Below are positions 15,922 to 24,405 of a stretch of 64,000 nucleotides of DNA, piece after piece. This stretch comes from Actinocorallia sp039871655 (lineage in GTDB: Bacteria; Actinomycetota; Actinomycetes; Streptosporangiales; Streptosporangiaceae): NCBI RefSeq assembly GCF_039871655.1, contig NZ_JBDPLZ010000007.1, positions 1 to 64,000 of the forward strand, in the 5' to 3' direction. Positions within the stretch are counted from its first letter, which is position 1, and every line of letters starts with the position of its first letter. Under the pieces are notes generated by a model, which did no database searches, was not told the DNA's origin, and worked only from the letters and a program-made list of their open reading frames with translations. A program made the position numbers and the translations under genes.

Positions 15922-17247
15922 TCACCGGCGACGGCGCCGAGCCCAGGCCAGGGCGGGGACAGAACGTACCGCAACTCCCGCCAGCACCAAAAGTGCCAGG
16001 ACCGGAGGAAGGTAGACCAGCCAGGCGGGCGGTCCTCCGGCTTCCTCCGCGGAGACGGGACGGGCGACGACCGGGCTCGCCGTGCCCGCGGGCGAGACGG
16101 CGGGCGCCGCGACCCGCTCGTCCGTACGGCCCTCCCCGCCGTCGTCCCGACGGTCCGCGTTCCGGGCGGGCAGCGCGCGGAACGGGTCGGCGCCGTTGGA
16201 GCAGGCGGGGACGTCCCGGGCCGTGGGCTGCGCCCGCGGCGTCTTGAAGTCCTTGGGCGCCTCGCTCTTGGTCGCGATGATCGCCGCCAGGTTGATCGCC
16301 TTCTGGTCGCCGACGCCGGTCGGCTTGATGATGTCGTCGAGCGCGACGATCAGCTGGTCGGCCATGCCGAGCGCGCTCTCCAGATCCCGCAGGTTCTGCC
16401 GCGTGCCCAGCGGCCCCAGGGTCCCGGCGCCCAGCGCGTCGATGCCGCAGCCGAGGATCGTGTCGGTCCGCCCGACGAAGTCGGCCAGCCGGGAGGTGTA
16501 TCCGGGCGCGCGCTTCGTCAGCTCCCGGATCTCGGCGCGCAGGTCGGCCAGCGGCCCGACGATCGCCGCGGAGTCGTCGATGGTGTTGCCCAGCGCGTCC
16601 TTGTGGCCGGCCAGGGAACGGGTCAGCCGCGAGAGGTCCTCGGTGAGCCCGTCGATCAGCTCGGTCCGCTCGGCGAAGGTCGAGGTGAGCTCGTCGCCGC
16701 CGTCGATGATCTGGCGCAGCGAGTCCTCACGGCCCTCGAAGCCCTTGGCCAGCTCGCTCCACAGGAGCTTCGTGGCCTCGGGGTCGACCGCGTCGAGCCC
16801 TTCGATCACCTTGGAGAACAGGTCGCCGTAGGACACCGGGACCGAGGTGTTCTCCTTGGGGATCAGCCCGCCGGGCCGCATCGGCTCCGACAGGTCGGCC
16901 CCCGGCAGCGGGGACAGGTCGACGTACGGCTCGCCGACCGCCGACTTGCGCCCGGCCGCCGCCTTGAGCGCCGCCGGGAGTTTCACCCCGCGGTCGATGG
17001 CCAGCTCGGTCACCACCTTGCGGCCCTTGTCGTCCAGCCGGATCGACTTGATCTTGCCGACGCTGACGCCGAGGTAGGCGACCTCGAAGTCCTCGTGCAG
17101 CCCCGGGGAGGAGACGAACTCCGCGCGGATCGTGTAAGGCCGGTCCACGAAGTCGAACCTGACGACGTTCTGCACGGCCCAGAACGCCATCACGATCGAC
17201 AGGACCGCGAACACCGCCACGTTGATGAGGATGCGCCGACCGTTCAC
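15922..17247 (-). CDS. MceF-type Mce protein with C-terminal membrane helix
   Basis: A 441-residue Mce protein: N-terminal helix (residues about 5-25), then an MCE domain with FVSSPGLHEDFEVAYLGVSVGKI and LPAALKAAAGRKSAVGEPYV-type segments, then a long helical region that would build the transport tunnel. Unusually, after a disordered stretch rich in Ala, Pro and Arg, the C-terminus carries a second membrane helix (PPVLALLVLAGVAV) and ends in AWARRRRR. It would thus be anchored at both ends. Start overlaps the mceE stop by four bases. It is the sixth Mce protein of the set. Confidence 0.85.
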   Translation of the reverse strand: MNGRRILINVAVFAVLSIVMAFWAVQNVVRFDFVDRPYTIRAEFVSSPGLHEDFEVAYLGVSVGKIKSIRLDDKGRKVVTELAIDRGVKLPAALKAAAGRKSAVGEPYVDLSPLPGADLSEPMRPGGLIPKENTSVPVSYGDLFSKVIEGLDAVDPEATKLLWSELAKGFEGREDSLRQIIDGGDELTSTFAERTELIDGLTEDLSRLTRSLAGHKDALGNTIDDSAAIVGPLADLRAEIRELTKRAPGYTSRLADFVGRTDTILGCGIDALGAGTLGPLGTRQNLRDLESALGMADQLIVALDDIIKPTGVGDQKAINLAAIIATKSEAPKDFKTPRAQPTARDVPACSNGADPFRALPARNADRRDDGGEGRTDERVAAPAVSPAGTASPVVARPVSAEEAGGPPAWLVYLPPVLALLVLAGVAVRSVPALAWARRRRR

Positions 17248-18257
17248 CGCCCGCCCTCCTGCTGGATGATCTGGTCGAGGAACGGGAAGAGCAGGCTGGA
17301 CGGGTCGTCCTTGGAGGCGTCGTTGCGGAAGCCGGCCCGGATCGAGCCGAACAGCAGCAGCTGCCCGTCGTAGACGACCTTCGGCACGACCTCCTGGAAC
17401 TCCGCCAGGCTGGCCACCAGCCGGTTCAGCTGCCCGGTGCTGGAGCCGATCGTCTCCAGCGTCGGGTCGAGCCGCTCGATCAGCGTCCGCATCTTCTCGG
17501 CCCGCCCGACGAACACCTTGTCGTTGAGCTCCTTCGCGGTGGCCGTCAGCCTGTCGACCGTCTTGATGATCTTCTCTTTGTTGTCGTTGATCAGACCGAT
17601 GGTCCGCTCGACGTCACCGGACGCGAACGTGTCCTCGTGCTTCTCCAGCATCCGGCCGAGCTTGGCGAGCCGGTCGACGGCGTCGCCGAGCTCCTCGCGC
17701 TGCCCGGCGAAGAGCGACACCAGGTCACCGGACTTGGCGACCATGTCGTTGAGCTTGTCGCCCTGGCCGTCCAGGGCCGTCGCGCCCTCGTTGAGCAGGG
17801 TCGCGACGTCGTCGCCGCTGATCGCCCTGAGGATCTCGCCGGCGCTGCCGGCCACCTGCTCGAACTGCGGGGCGACGCTGGTCCGCTCGATCCGGGCGCC
17901 GTCCTTCAGGTAGGGGCCGCGCGTCATGTCGCCGCCCTCGGGAAGGGTGAGCTTGATGTAGTTCTCACCCAGCAGCGAGGTCTGCGCGACCTCCGCCGCC
18001 GTGCCCGCCGGGATCCGGTACTCGTCCTCGACCGAGATGGTGACCTCGGACTCGTAGCCGACCAGCCGCACGTCGGTGACGCTGCCGATCTGGATGTCGC
18101 TCATCTGCACGCTGTGCCCGGCGACGAGGTTCTGCGAGTCGCCGAACCGGGCGACCAGGGTCAGTTTCCCGGTCGGCGCACCGAGCGTCGAAGGGGTGCA
18201 GGCGCTGGAGGCCCCGACCGCCGTCACCAGGGCCAGCAGCGGGAGAAGCCGTCTCAT
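17244..18257 (-). CDS. MceE-type Mce lipoprotein
   Basis: A 337-residue Mce protein with a lipoprotein signal: MRRLLPLLALVTAVGASSAC, Cys20 being the lipidation site. The MCE domain follows (FGDSQNLVAGHSVQMSDIQI, GSVTDVRLVGY, LLGENYIKLTLPEGG), then a long helical region. In Mce complexes the E subunit is commonly the lipoprotein. It starts directly after the mceD stop with no gap and overlaps mceF. Confidence 0.88.
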   Translation of the reverse strand: MRRLLPLLALVTAVGASSACTPSTLGAPTGKLTLVARFGDSQNLVAGHSVQMSDIQIGSVTDVRLVGYESEVTISVEDEYRIPAGTAAEVAQTSLLGENYIKLTLPEGGDMTRGPYLKDGARIERTSVAPQFEQVAGSAGEILRAISGDDVATLLNEGATALDGQGDKLNDMVAKSGDLVSLFAGQREELGDAVDRLAKLGRMLEKHEDTFASGDVERTIGLINDNKEKIIKTVDRLTATAKELNDKVFVGRAEKMRTLIERLDPTLETIGSSTGQLNRLVASLAEFQEVVPKVVYDGQLLLFGSIRAGFRNDASKDDPSSLLFPFLDQIIQQEGGR

Positions 18258-19277
18258 CTATTCCTCCCACTCGCAGTTGGCGAACACGGGCTGGGGCAGG
18301 ATGCACTCGCTCCCGTCCGAGATGCCGAGCTCGCGCGCCAGGTTGCGCAGCGTCGGGTCGAGCGACACCTTCAGCGTGGCGGTGTGCGACTTGGGGTCCC
18401 AGGTGTCCAGGAAGGCCTTGGCGACCTTGGGCAGCGAGTCGACCAGCTTCTCCAACTCCCCGCTGTTGCCCTTCAGCACCAGGGTGACCTGGGTGAGGAC
18501 GCGCAGGTCGTCCACCAGCGTGCCCTCGTACTTCTGCAGCAGGACGTCGCCGCTGCGCACCAGCCGCACCAGCGACTTCACCAGCTTCTCGATCTCGTCG
18601 CGCTCCTGGGCGAACACGGAGGTGGCCGCGGAGAGCTGCTCGATCATGTCGCCGAGCACGTCCTCCTTGCCCTGCACCACGTCCGACAGGACCGAGAGGT
18701 TCTCGGCCAGCTCGGCCAGGGAGTCGGCCTGCCCGCCGAGGGTCTCGGTGAGCCGCCCGCTCTCCTGCAGCACCTGGTTGAAGACCTCCCCGTTGCCCTC
18801 GAAAGACTCGGCGGCGTTGCGGGTGGCCTTCCTGGCCTGCATCGGGTCGATGGCGTCGAGCACCTTGGTGAAGGAGGCGAGCGCCTCGTCCGTCTCGATC
18901 GGCAGGGTGGTGTCCTTCTGCTCGATGACGTGCCGGGACGGCGCCTTGGGCCCGCCGGTGTAGGCGGGGTAGAGCACCAGGTTGCGCTCGCCGACGAGGT
19001 TCAGCGGCACGATGGAGGCCTTGACCTCGGCGGGCAGCGGGACGTCCCCGTCCACGGTCGCCTCGACCCTGACCTTGTCGGCCATGATCTCGACCTTCTC
19101 GACGGTGCCGACGTCGATGCCCATCACCTTGACGTTCGAGCCGGCGTAGAAGCTGGTCGCCCGGTCGAAGTAGACGGTCAGGCGGGTCTGCCCCGAGTCG
19201 TCCAGAACCGAGCAGCCCGCCGCCGGGACCAGCGCCGCGGCCAGGCCGAGGACCGCCAGTTTCGTTCGGGAGATCAC
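18258..19277 (-). CDS. MceD-position Mce lipoprotein
   Basis: A 339-residue Mce protein. It too has a lipobox, LVPAAGC, with Cys22 as the likely lipidated residue. The MCE domain reads FDRATSFYAGSNVKVMGIDV and GTVEKVEIMADKV, followed by the helical tunnel-forming part. The operon therefore encodes two successive lipoproteins, at the D and E positions. Start overlaps the mceC stop by four bases (ATGA). Confidence 0.87.
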   Translation of the reverse strand: MISRTKLAVLGLAAALVPAAGCSVLDDSGQTRLTVYFDRATSFYAGSNVKVMGIDVGTVEKVEIMADKVRVEATVDGDVPLPAEVKASIVPLNLVGERNLVLYPAYTGGPKAPSRHVIEQKDTTLPIETDEALASFTKVLDAIDPMQARKATRNAAESFEGNGEVFNQVLQESGRLTETLGGQADSLAELAENLSVLSDVVQGKEDVLGDMIEQLSAATSVFAQERDEIEKLVKSLVRLVRSGDVLLQKYEGTLVDDLRVLTQVTLVLKGNSGELEKLVDSLPKVAKAFLDTWDPKSHTATLKVSLDPTLRNLARELGISDGSECILPQPVFANCEWEE

Positions 19278-20332
19278 GGCCGCGCCTCCGGGGGAAGGAT
19301 CGTCTTGGTGGGCTGGAGCACGCCCAGGCCCGTCGCGATGAACGCGAGGTTGCCGGTGTCCCCCGCGTTGGCCAGCCCCTCGAAGGACGGGCCGAGCAGG
19401 GCCAGGGTGGTGTTCAGGTTGCCGATGTTCGGCTCCAGCCGCTCGGTGATGGTGTGGAGGTTGGCCAGCAGGTCGTCGAGCTCCTTGCCGCGCTTGTCCA
19501 CCACGTCCGCCAGCGCCGTGACGGTCCGGCTGTTGCCGCCGAGCGCGTCGGCCAGTTCGCCCTTGTGCGCGGCGAGCGTCTTCAGCAGGGTCCGCGAGGC
19601 CTCGATCAGCCGGGTGAGGTCGGCGTTCTTGGTGGCCAGCGTGCCGGTCAGCTTGTTGGCGTCGGCGATGAGCTGCTGGAACTGCGGGCTCTTCTCGTTC
19701 AGCGCGGCGTTCAGCGTGCTGATGTTGGTGAGCAGCTTGTTGAGGTTCTTCTGCGACGGGAGGGTGAGCTTCTCGGTCTCCTTCAGGACCTTGGTGAGCG
19801 ACTCCATGTCGAGCGTTCCGAGGTCGCCCGTCGACTTGTTGAGGGCGTCCACGACCGTGTAGGGGGTGCTGGTGCGCTCCTTGGGGATGCGCCGCTTCTC
19901 CTCCGGCAGGTCCTCCAGGTAGGGCTTCTGCACCGGCCCGGTGAGCTTGAGGAACCGGCCGCCGAGCAGGTTGGACAGCTGCACGTCGGCCCGGGTCCGC
20001 GGACCGAGCTCCACTCCGCTGTTCATGCGGATGGTGACGACGACATAGCCCTTCTGGAAGTTCGGGTCGATGCCGGAGACCGACCCGACCTTCACCCCGG
20101 CCAGGCGGACGTCGTCCCTCGTCTGGAGCCCGCCCGTCTCGGTGAACACGGCGGTCACGTCGTAGCCGCCGCGGAACAGGCCGAGCTGCCCGTACAAGAA
20201 GGCGAAGGCGAGCATGGCCGTACCGACCGCCATCGAGACGAGCGCCACGACCTTCCGGTCGAGATCGCGCAGGGAGACCAGGCGCGGCCGTCCGCCGCGC
20301 ACGGTCACCAGGCGGGAGAGGGTGTTCTTCAT
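19274..20332 (-). CDS. MceC-type Mce protein
   Basis: A 352-residue Mce protein. ATG 20332 is chosen because it overlaps the preceding mceB stop by one base (TGATG) and gives a normal N-terminus with one membrane helix (VALVSMAVGTAMLAFAFLYG). The MCE domain follows (FTETGGLQTRDDVRLAGVKV, GSVSGIDPNF, LSNLLGGRFLKLTG). The remainder is a long helical region with repeated LTxLIxASRTLL-like heptads. Confidence 0.88.
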   Translation of the reverse strand: MKNTLSRLVTVRGGRPRLVSLRDLDRKVVALVSMAVGTAMLAFAFLYGQLGLFRGGYDVTAVFTETGGLQTRDDVRLAGVKVGSVSGIDPNFQKGYVVVTIRMNSGVELGPRTRADVQLSNLLGGRFLKLTGPVQKPYLEDLPEEKRRIPKERTSTPYTVVDALNKSTGDLGTLDMESLTKVLKETEKLTLPSQKNLNKLLTNISTLNAALNEKSPQFQQLIADANKLTGTLATKNADLTRLIEASRTLLKTLAAHKGELADALGGNSRTVTALADVVDKRGKELDDLLANLHTITERLEPNIGNLNTTLALLGPSFEGLANAGDTGNLAFIATGLGVLQPTKTILPPEARP

Positions 20333-21429
20333 CAGTCGCCTCCCTGTCCCGAGAGCTGCCCGAGCAGGTTCCGGAGCGTGGCCGTGCCGTCGCGCCGCTC
20401 CTGGTCGGTGGTCTTGTTCTGCGGTCCGGGCAGCCGCATCGGGGTCGGGCAGGAGCCCTGGACGACGTTGAGGCACATCGCGTTGACCCGCAGGTAGTGG
20501 CCGCCGTTGATGATGCTGAACAGGGAGCGCAGCGCCGGCGGCAGGCCCTGGACGACCTTTTCCAGCTGTTCGACGTCGTCCGCCGCGGCCTGGGCGAACC
20601 TGTCGAGGTTGAAGATCGCGCGGTCCAGCTCCCGCTGGTTGCCGCTGATCACCTTGTCCAGGGTCCGGCTGACCTGGGCCAGCTCGCCGCTGGCCGAGCC
20701 GAGCAGGTCGGTGTTGCCGGCGAACGCCTCGCTGATGGCCACCAGGTCGTCGATGACCTGCTCGATCTGCCCGTCCCGCCGGACCGCCACGTTGGTCAGG
20801 CTGGAGTAGCTGTCCAGGATCGAGGTGAGCTGGTCCTTGCGGTCGGCGAACGTCTGGACGACGTTCTGCAGGTTGACCGTCATCAGGTTGATGTTCTGGG
20901 TGTTGCCCTCCAGCATCCGGGCGACCGCCTGGAGGATCTTGTTGAGCTGGGCGGGGTCGAGGTTGCGGGTGAGCGGACCGAGGGTGTTGACGATCTCGCC
21001 GAGGTCGACCACGGCCTTGGTGGACTCGATCCGCGAGCCGTCCTTCAGCCACCGGCCGGCCTGCGTGCTCCCCGGCACCAGGTAGATCATCCGCTGGCCC
21101 ATGAGGTTGCGCCAGCGGATCTCGGCGGTGCTGGTGTCGGGCAGCTTCACCTCGCGGTCGACCAGCATGGTGACCTCGGCCCTGCCGCGCACCACCTTCA
21201 CCTCGGTCACCTTGCCGACGGGAGCGCCGGACACCTTGACCAGGTCGTTGGAGACCAGCCCGCCGACGTCGTCGAAGCTGGCGCGCAGCTCGTACCGCTC
21301 GTTGAAACTGCTGCCGACGATCAACGCGCCGATGTAGTAGGTCAGAAGGAGGCTGACGACCGTGAAGGCGACCACCTTGACCAGGACGACCGGGGTGGGC
21401 CCGTGGCGTCCGATAGTGCCGCGCGCCAT
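20332..21429 (-). CDS. MceB-type Mce protein
   Basis: A 365-residue Mce protein. ATG 21429 overlaps the mceA stop by one base (TGATG). It has one N-terminal membrane helix (VVLVKVVAFTVVSLLLTYYI). The MCE domain has DDVGGLVSNDLVKVSGAPVG and KVTEVKVVRG, then WRNLMGQRMIYLVPG. A C-terminal helical domain and a short segment with two Cys (MCLNVVQGSCP) follow. Part of a hetero-hexameric Mce channel for lipid-like substrates. Confidence 0.88.
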   Translation of the reverse strand: MARGTIGRHGPTPVVLVKVVAFTVVSLLLTYYIGALIVGSSFNERYELRASFDDVGGLVSNDLVKVSGAPVGKVTEVKVVRGRAEVTMLVDREVKLPDTSTAEIRWRNLMGQRMIYLVPGSTQAGRWLKDGSRIESTKAVVDLGEIVNTLGPLTRNLDPAQLNKILQAVARMLEGNTQNINLMTVNLQNVVQTFADRKDQLTSILDSYSSLTNVAVRRDGQIEQVIDDLVAISEAFAGNTDLLGSASGELAQVSRTLDKVISGNQRELDRAIFNLDRFAQAAADDVEQLEKVVQGLPPALRSLFSIINGGHYLRVNAMCLNVVQGSCPTPMRLPGPQNKTTDQERRDGTATLRNLLGQLSGQGGD

Positions 21430-22505
21430 CAGCCGTTCCCCTTCTTCTTCGTCTTCTTCTTCGGGTCGTCCTTGTCGGTGTAGGTCCACTCCGGCGGGCA
21501 CAGGTCGGGCAGCTCGTCGCACAGGTTGAGCGAGACGTACAGGTTCGTGTTGCCCAGCAGGGTTCCTTCGGGACCGGGCACCTGCATGATCGCGGCCAGC
21601 CCGCCGAAGAGGCTGCTGATCCCGTTGATCAGGCTGACCAGCTGCGGCTGCCGGGAGTACAGGCTGTTGTTGAGCAGCGAGCCCTTGTCGATCAGCAGGG
21701 CGAGGTCGTCGCCGTTGTTCTTGAGCGTGCCGGAGAGCGCGTCGGCCAGGACCACGGCGTTGTCCAGGGTCTTCTCGAAGCCCTCGGGGTCCTCGACGAG
21801 GGTCTTGTTGAGGGTGTCGGCGTCGTCCAGCAGCCGGTCGATCGTCTCGGTCCGGCTCCCGAACACCTCGGCCAGGGCCGTCGCGTCCTTCAGCGCCCGC
21901 GAGGTGCCCTTGCGGTTGCGGTACAGGAGGTCGAGCACCTTCTGCCCGTTGTCGGTGGTCCGGCGGAGCTTCTCCCCGTTGCCGCGCAGCGCCTCGGCGA
22001 GGGTGTGCACCACCGTGGAGACGTCGTCGGGGTCGATCGCCTCGGTGAGGTCGGCGATGGAACGTCCGGTGTCGGCGAGCTCGGCGGGGTCGACGGTCCT
22101 GGTGATGGTGGCCTCCGACTTCAGGAAGGGGCCGACGCCCTCGCCCGGGCCGAGGTCCAGGGTGATGTCCTTGGGCCCGAAGACCGAGGTCGGCTCGACC
22201 CCGGCCGAGACCGTGGCGGGCACCCGGATGTCCTCGTCGACCCGGAACCGCACCCGGGCCCGGCCCTTGGCGTCCAGGGCCACCGAGACCACGGAGCCGA
22301 CGGTCATGCCGCGGACCTTGACCTTCGACTGCCCGTCCAGGCCCTGCCCGGCTCGGTTGAAGGTGGCGTTGAAGTAGTGCGACGGCGGGTCGGACGGGGT
22401 GGCGGCGACCACCGCGGCGACGGTGAGCGCGGCCGCGATCCCGCCTCCGAGGAGCGCGAACCTCGTCTTGGACGCCTTGGAAAGGGAGAGGTCTGAGCTG
22501 CTCAT
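21429..22505 (-). CDS. MceA-type Mce protein
   Basis: A 358-residue Mce protein. One N-terminal membrane helix (ALLGGGIAAALTVAAVVAA), then an MCE domain (FNRAGQGLDGQSKVKVRGMT, VGSVVSVALDAKGR, SVFGPKDITLDLGPGEG), then a long helical region. The C-terminus has two Cys (LNLCDELPDLCPPEW) and a Lys-rich end. It is the first Mce gene after the two permeases and overlaps yrbEB by four bases. Confidence 0.88.
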   Translation of the reverse strand: MSSSDLSLSKASKTRFALLGGGIAAALTVAAVVAATPSDPPSHYFNATFNRAGQGLDGQSKVKVRGMTVGSVVSVALDAKGRARVRFRVDEDIRVPATVSAGVEPTSVFGPKDITLDLGPGEGVGPFLKSEATITRTVDPAELADTGRSIADLTEAIDPDDVSTVVHTLAEALRGNGEKLRRTTDNGQKVLDLLYRNRKGTSRALKDATALAEVFGSRTETIDRLLDDADTLNKTLVEDPEGFEKTLDNAVVLADALSGTLKNNGDDLALLIDKGSLLNNSLYSRQPQLVSLINGISSLFGGLAAIMQVPGPEGTLLGNTNLYVSLNLCDELPDLCPPEWTYTDKDDPKKKTKKKGNG

Positions 22506-23356
22506 CCGGTGATGCTCACCGTCCCTCCGTTGCCCCAGAAGATGTAGGACAGAAGCAGGTTCACCAGGACGATCGCCACTCCGGACTCGCGGATCGCGTT
22601 GCCCGCGGCGATGCCCACGCCGACCGGGCCGCCGCTGGCGTAGTAGCCGCGGTAGCAGTGGATGAACATGATGATGAACGCGAAGGAGACCACCTTCAGG
22701 ACGCTGTAGAAGACGTCCTGGGGCGGCAGGTAGATGTGGAAGTAGTAGTCGTAGACGCCTTCGGACATCCCGAAGAACTGCACCGAGATGAACTTGGTCG
22801 CGAAGAAGCTGGAGAACAGCGCCAGCAGGTACAGCGGGACCAGCGCGACGACGGTCGCGATGATGCGGGTGCAGACCAGGTAGGCGATGGAGTTGATGCC
22901 CATCACCTCCAGGGCGTCGATCTCCTCGCTGATGCGCATCGCGCCGATCTCGGCTGTGCAGGCGCTGCCGACCTGGGAGACGAGCGCGATGCCGGTGATG
23001 ACCGGCCCCATCTCCCGGATCGTGGAGAAGCTGGAGACCAGTCCGGTGAAGGACTCGACGCCGATGCGCTCCAGGGACGGGTAGCCCTGGACGCCGACGA
23101 GCGCGCCGGTGAGGAACGACATCGCGAAGATGACGAACACCATGCCGCCGCCGATGAAGAGGGCGTTGACACCGATGGTCATGTCGCTCATGTGGCGCAC
23201 GACGGCCTTGCCGTACTTACGGCGAATGATCAGATCGACCACCAGGTGGTAGACGACCCTGCCCAGGAAGATGGGCAGATTCGCCGCCTCCGGCAGCCGC
23301 TTTACCCGATTCTGGACGACTTCGCCCAGTTTGCGCCCGGGAAGGATGGCAGCCAA
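22502..23356 (-). CDS. MlaE/YrbE-family permease B of Mce system
   Basis: A 284-residue integral membrane protein of the MlaE/YrbE family with about five to six hydrophobic segments. The conserved EQ-loop-like region is SACTAEIGAMRISEEIDALEVMGINSIAYLV. It forms the permease core together with the next upstream gene and an ATPase not encoded here. TTG 23356 is the start, with GAGGAA seven bases upstream. It is 19 bases after yrbEA. Confidence 0.9.
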   Translation of the reverse strand: MAAILPGRKLGEVVQNRVKRLPEAANLPIFLGRVVYHLVVDLIIRRKYGKAVVRHMSDMTIGVNALFIGGGMVFVIFAMSFLTGALVGVQGYPSLERIGVESFTGLVSSFSTIREMGPVITGIALVSQVGSACTAEIGAMRISEEIDALEVMGINSIAYLVCTRIIATVVALVPLYLLALFSSFFATKFISVQFFGMSEGVYDYYFHIYLPPQDVFYSVLKVVSFAFIIMFIHCYRGYYASGGPVGVGIAAGNAIRESGVAIVLVNLLLSYIFWGNGGTVSITG

Positions 23357-23375
23357 GGGGGGATTCCTCGCAGTT

Positions 23376-24179
23376 TCAGAACTTGGGGGGGACGAGGACG
23401 GTGTAGAGCGTCTCGATGGTGTAGTTCAGGGCGAAGACCAGCAGGGAGGTCGCGACGGTCGCCCGGGTGACCGCGCGCCCCACGCCGGCCGGCCCGTACT
23501 CGCAGTTCATGCCCATCATGCAGGCGACGGCCGCGGCGGTGAGCCCGAACATCCACGCCTTGAACAGGGTGACGAGCAGGTCGGAGATCTGCAGCAGCGC
23601 GGCGGCCCCGTCGAAGTACGCCCCGGGGGTGACGCCCTGCTGGATCACGTTGAAGTAGAACCCGCCCGCGGTCCCCGACAGGATCACCATGGAGCACAGC
23701 AGGACGCTGACGATGCTCGCGGCCCACAGGCGGGGGGTGACCAGCCGGTGGGTCGGGTTGATGCCCATGACCTCCAGCGCCGACAGCTCGTCGCGGATCC
23801 GCCGGGCTCCCATGTCGGAGGTCATGGCGCTGCCGCCGGAGCCGGCGATCAGCAGGGCCGCGGCCAGCGGCGCGACCTGGCGCACCATGCCCGCGACGAC
23901 CAGCGCGCCGGTGCTGGACTGGGCGCCGATCTGGCGCGCGATGTCACCGACCTGCAGCGAGATCGTCGCGCCGAGCGGGATCGCGATGAGCAGCAGCGGC
24001 ACGGTGGTGACCCGGATCATGAACCAGCACTGCTCGATGAACTCGCCCCACCAGGTCCGGACGTCCCAGGAGCGCCGCAACCCTTCGAGGAGGGTGACGA
24101 ACAGCTCGCCGATCTCGTCCAGGAGCTTGCCGGCCTGCCGGAGCACGAGTTCGGGTCCCCGTTGAAGCAACAGAGCCAT
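23376..24179 (-). CDS. MlaE/YrbE-family permease A of Mce system
   Basis: A 267-residue MlaE/YrbE permease. It carries GSGGSAMTSDMGARRIRDEL followed by SALEVMGINPTHRLVTPRL, the conserved coupling helix. Several membrane segments are visible, for example VPLLLIAIPLGATISL. ATG 24179 or the adjoining GTG 24182 can be the start, with GAAGGG upstream. First gene of the Mce operon. The ATPase (MceG/Mkl) that would energise this system is not in the window, which is normal for actinobacteria where one ATPase serves several operons. Confidence 0.9.
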   Translation of the reverse strand: MALLLQRGPELVLRQAGKLLDEIGELFVTLLEGLRRSWDVRTWWGEFIEQCWFMIRVTTVPLLLIAIPLGATISLQVGDIARQIGAQSSTGALVVAGMVRQVAPLAAALLIAGSGGSAMTSDMGARRIRDELSALEVMGINPTHRLVTPRLWAASIVSVLLCSMVILSGTAGGFYFNVIQQGVTPGAYFDGAAALLQISDLLVTLFKAWMFGLTAAAVACMMGMNCEYGPAGVGRAVTRATVATSLLVFALNYTIETLYTVLVPPKF

Positions 24180-24224
24180 CACTGGAACCCTTCATTACCA
24201 AGAGCGACTTACACCACAGAGGGC

Positions 24225-24234
24225 GACCTAGGTC
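24225..24234. promoter_or_regulatory. Palindrome upstream of the Mce operon
   Basis: GACCTAGGTC is a perfect ten-base palindrome (with GTGACCTAGGTCGC context) about 46 bases upstream of yrbEA, in the 220-base space between the divergent Mce operon and the M20 gene. It is a candidate operator. The same space is less GC-rich than the genes around it and presumably holds both promoters. Confidence 0.35.
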
Positions 24235-24405
24235 ACATATCGCGGATGAGGGGACTCTACTGGCATCCGGTCCAACGCGGGAATACTTGTTTCCAGATTT
24301 GGTGAGAACAACCGATCCGCCCGTTGTCACTGGTGAGCGTGCACGAATTGAACATGAAACATACTCACAATTGCTCCCCCGGGTACTGGGGGGTTGGATC
24401 GTGTC

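Noticed and set aside
17637..19862. Long plus-strand open frame antisense to the Mce genes
   Set aside because: Mirror of the highly GC-biased Mce coding strand; no recognisable protein and no ribosome site.
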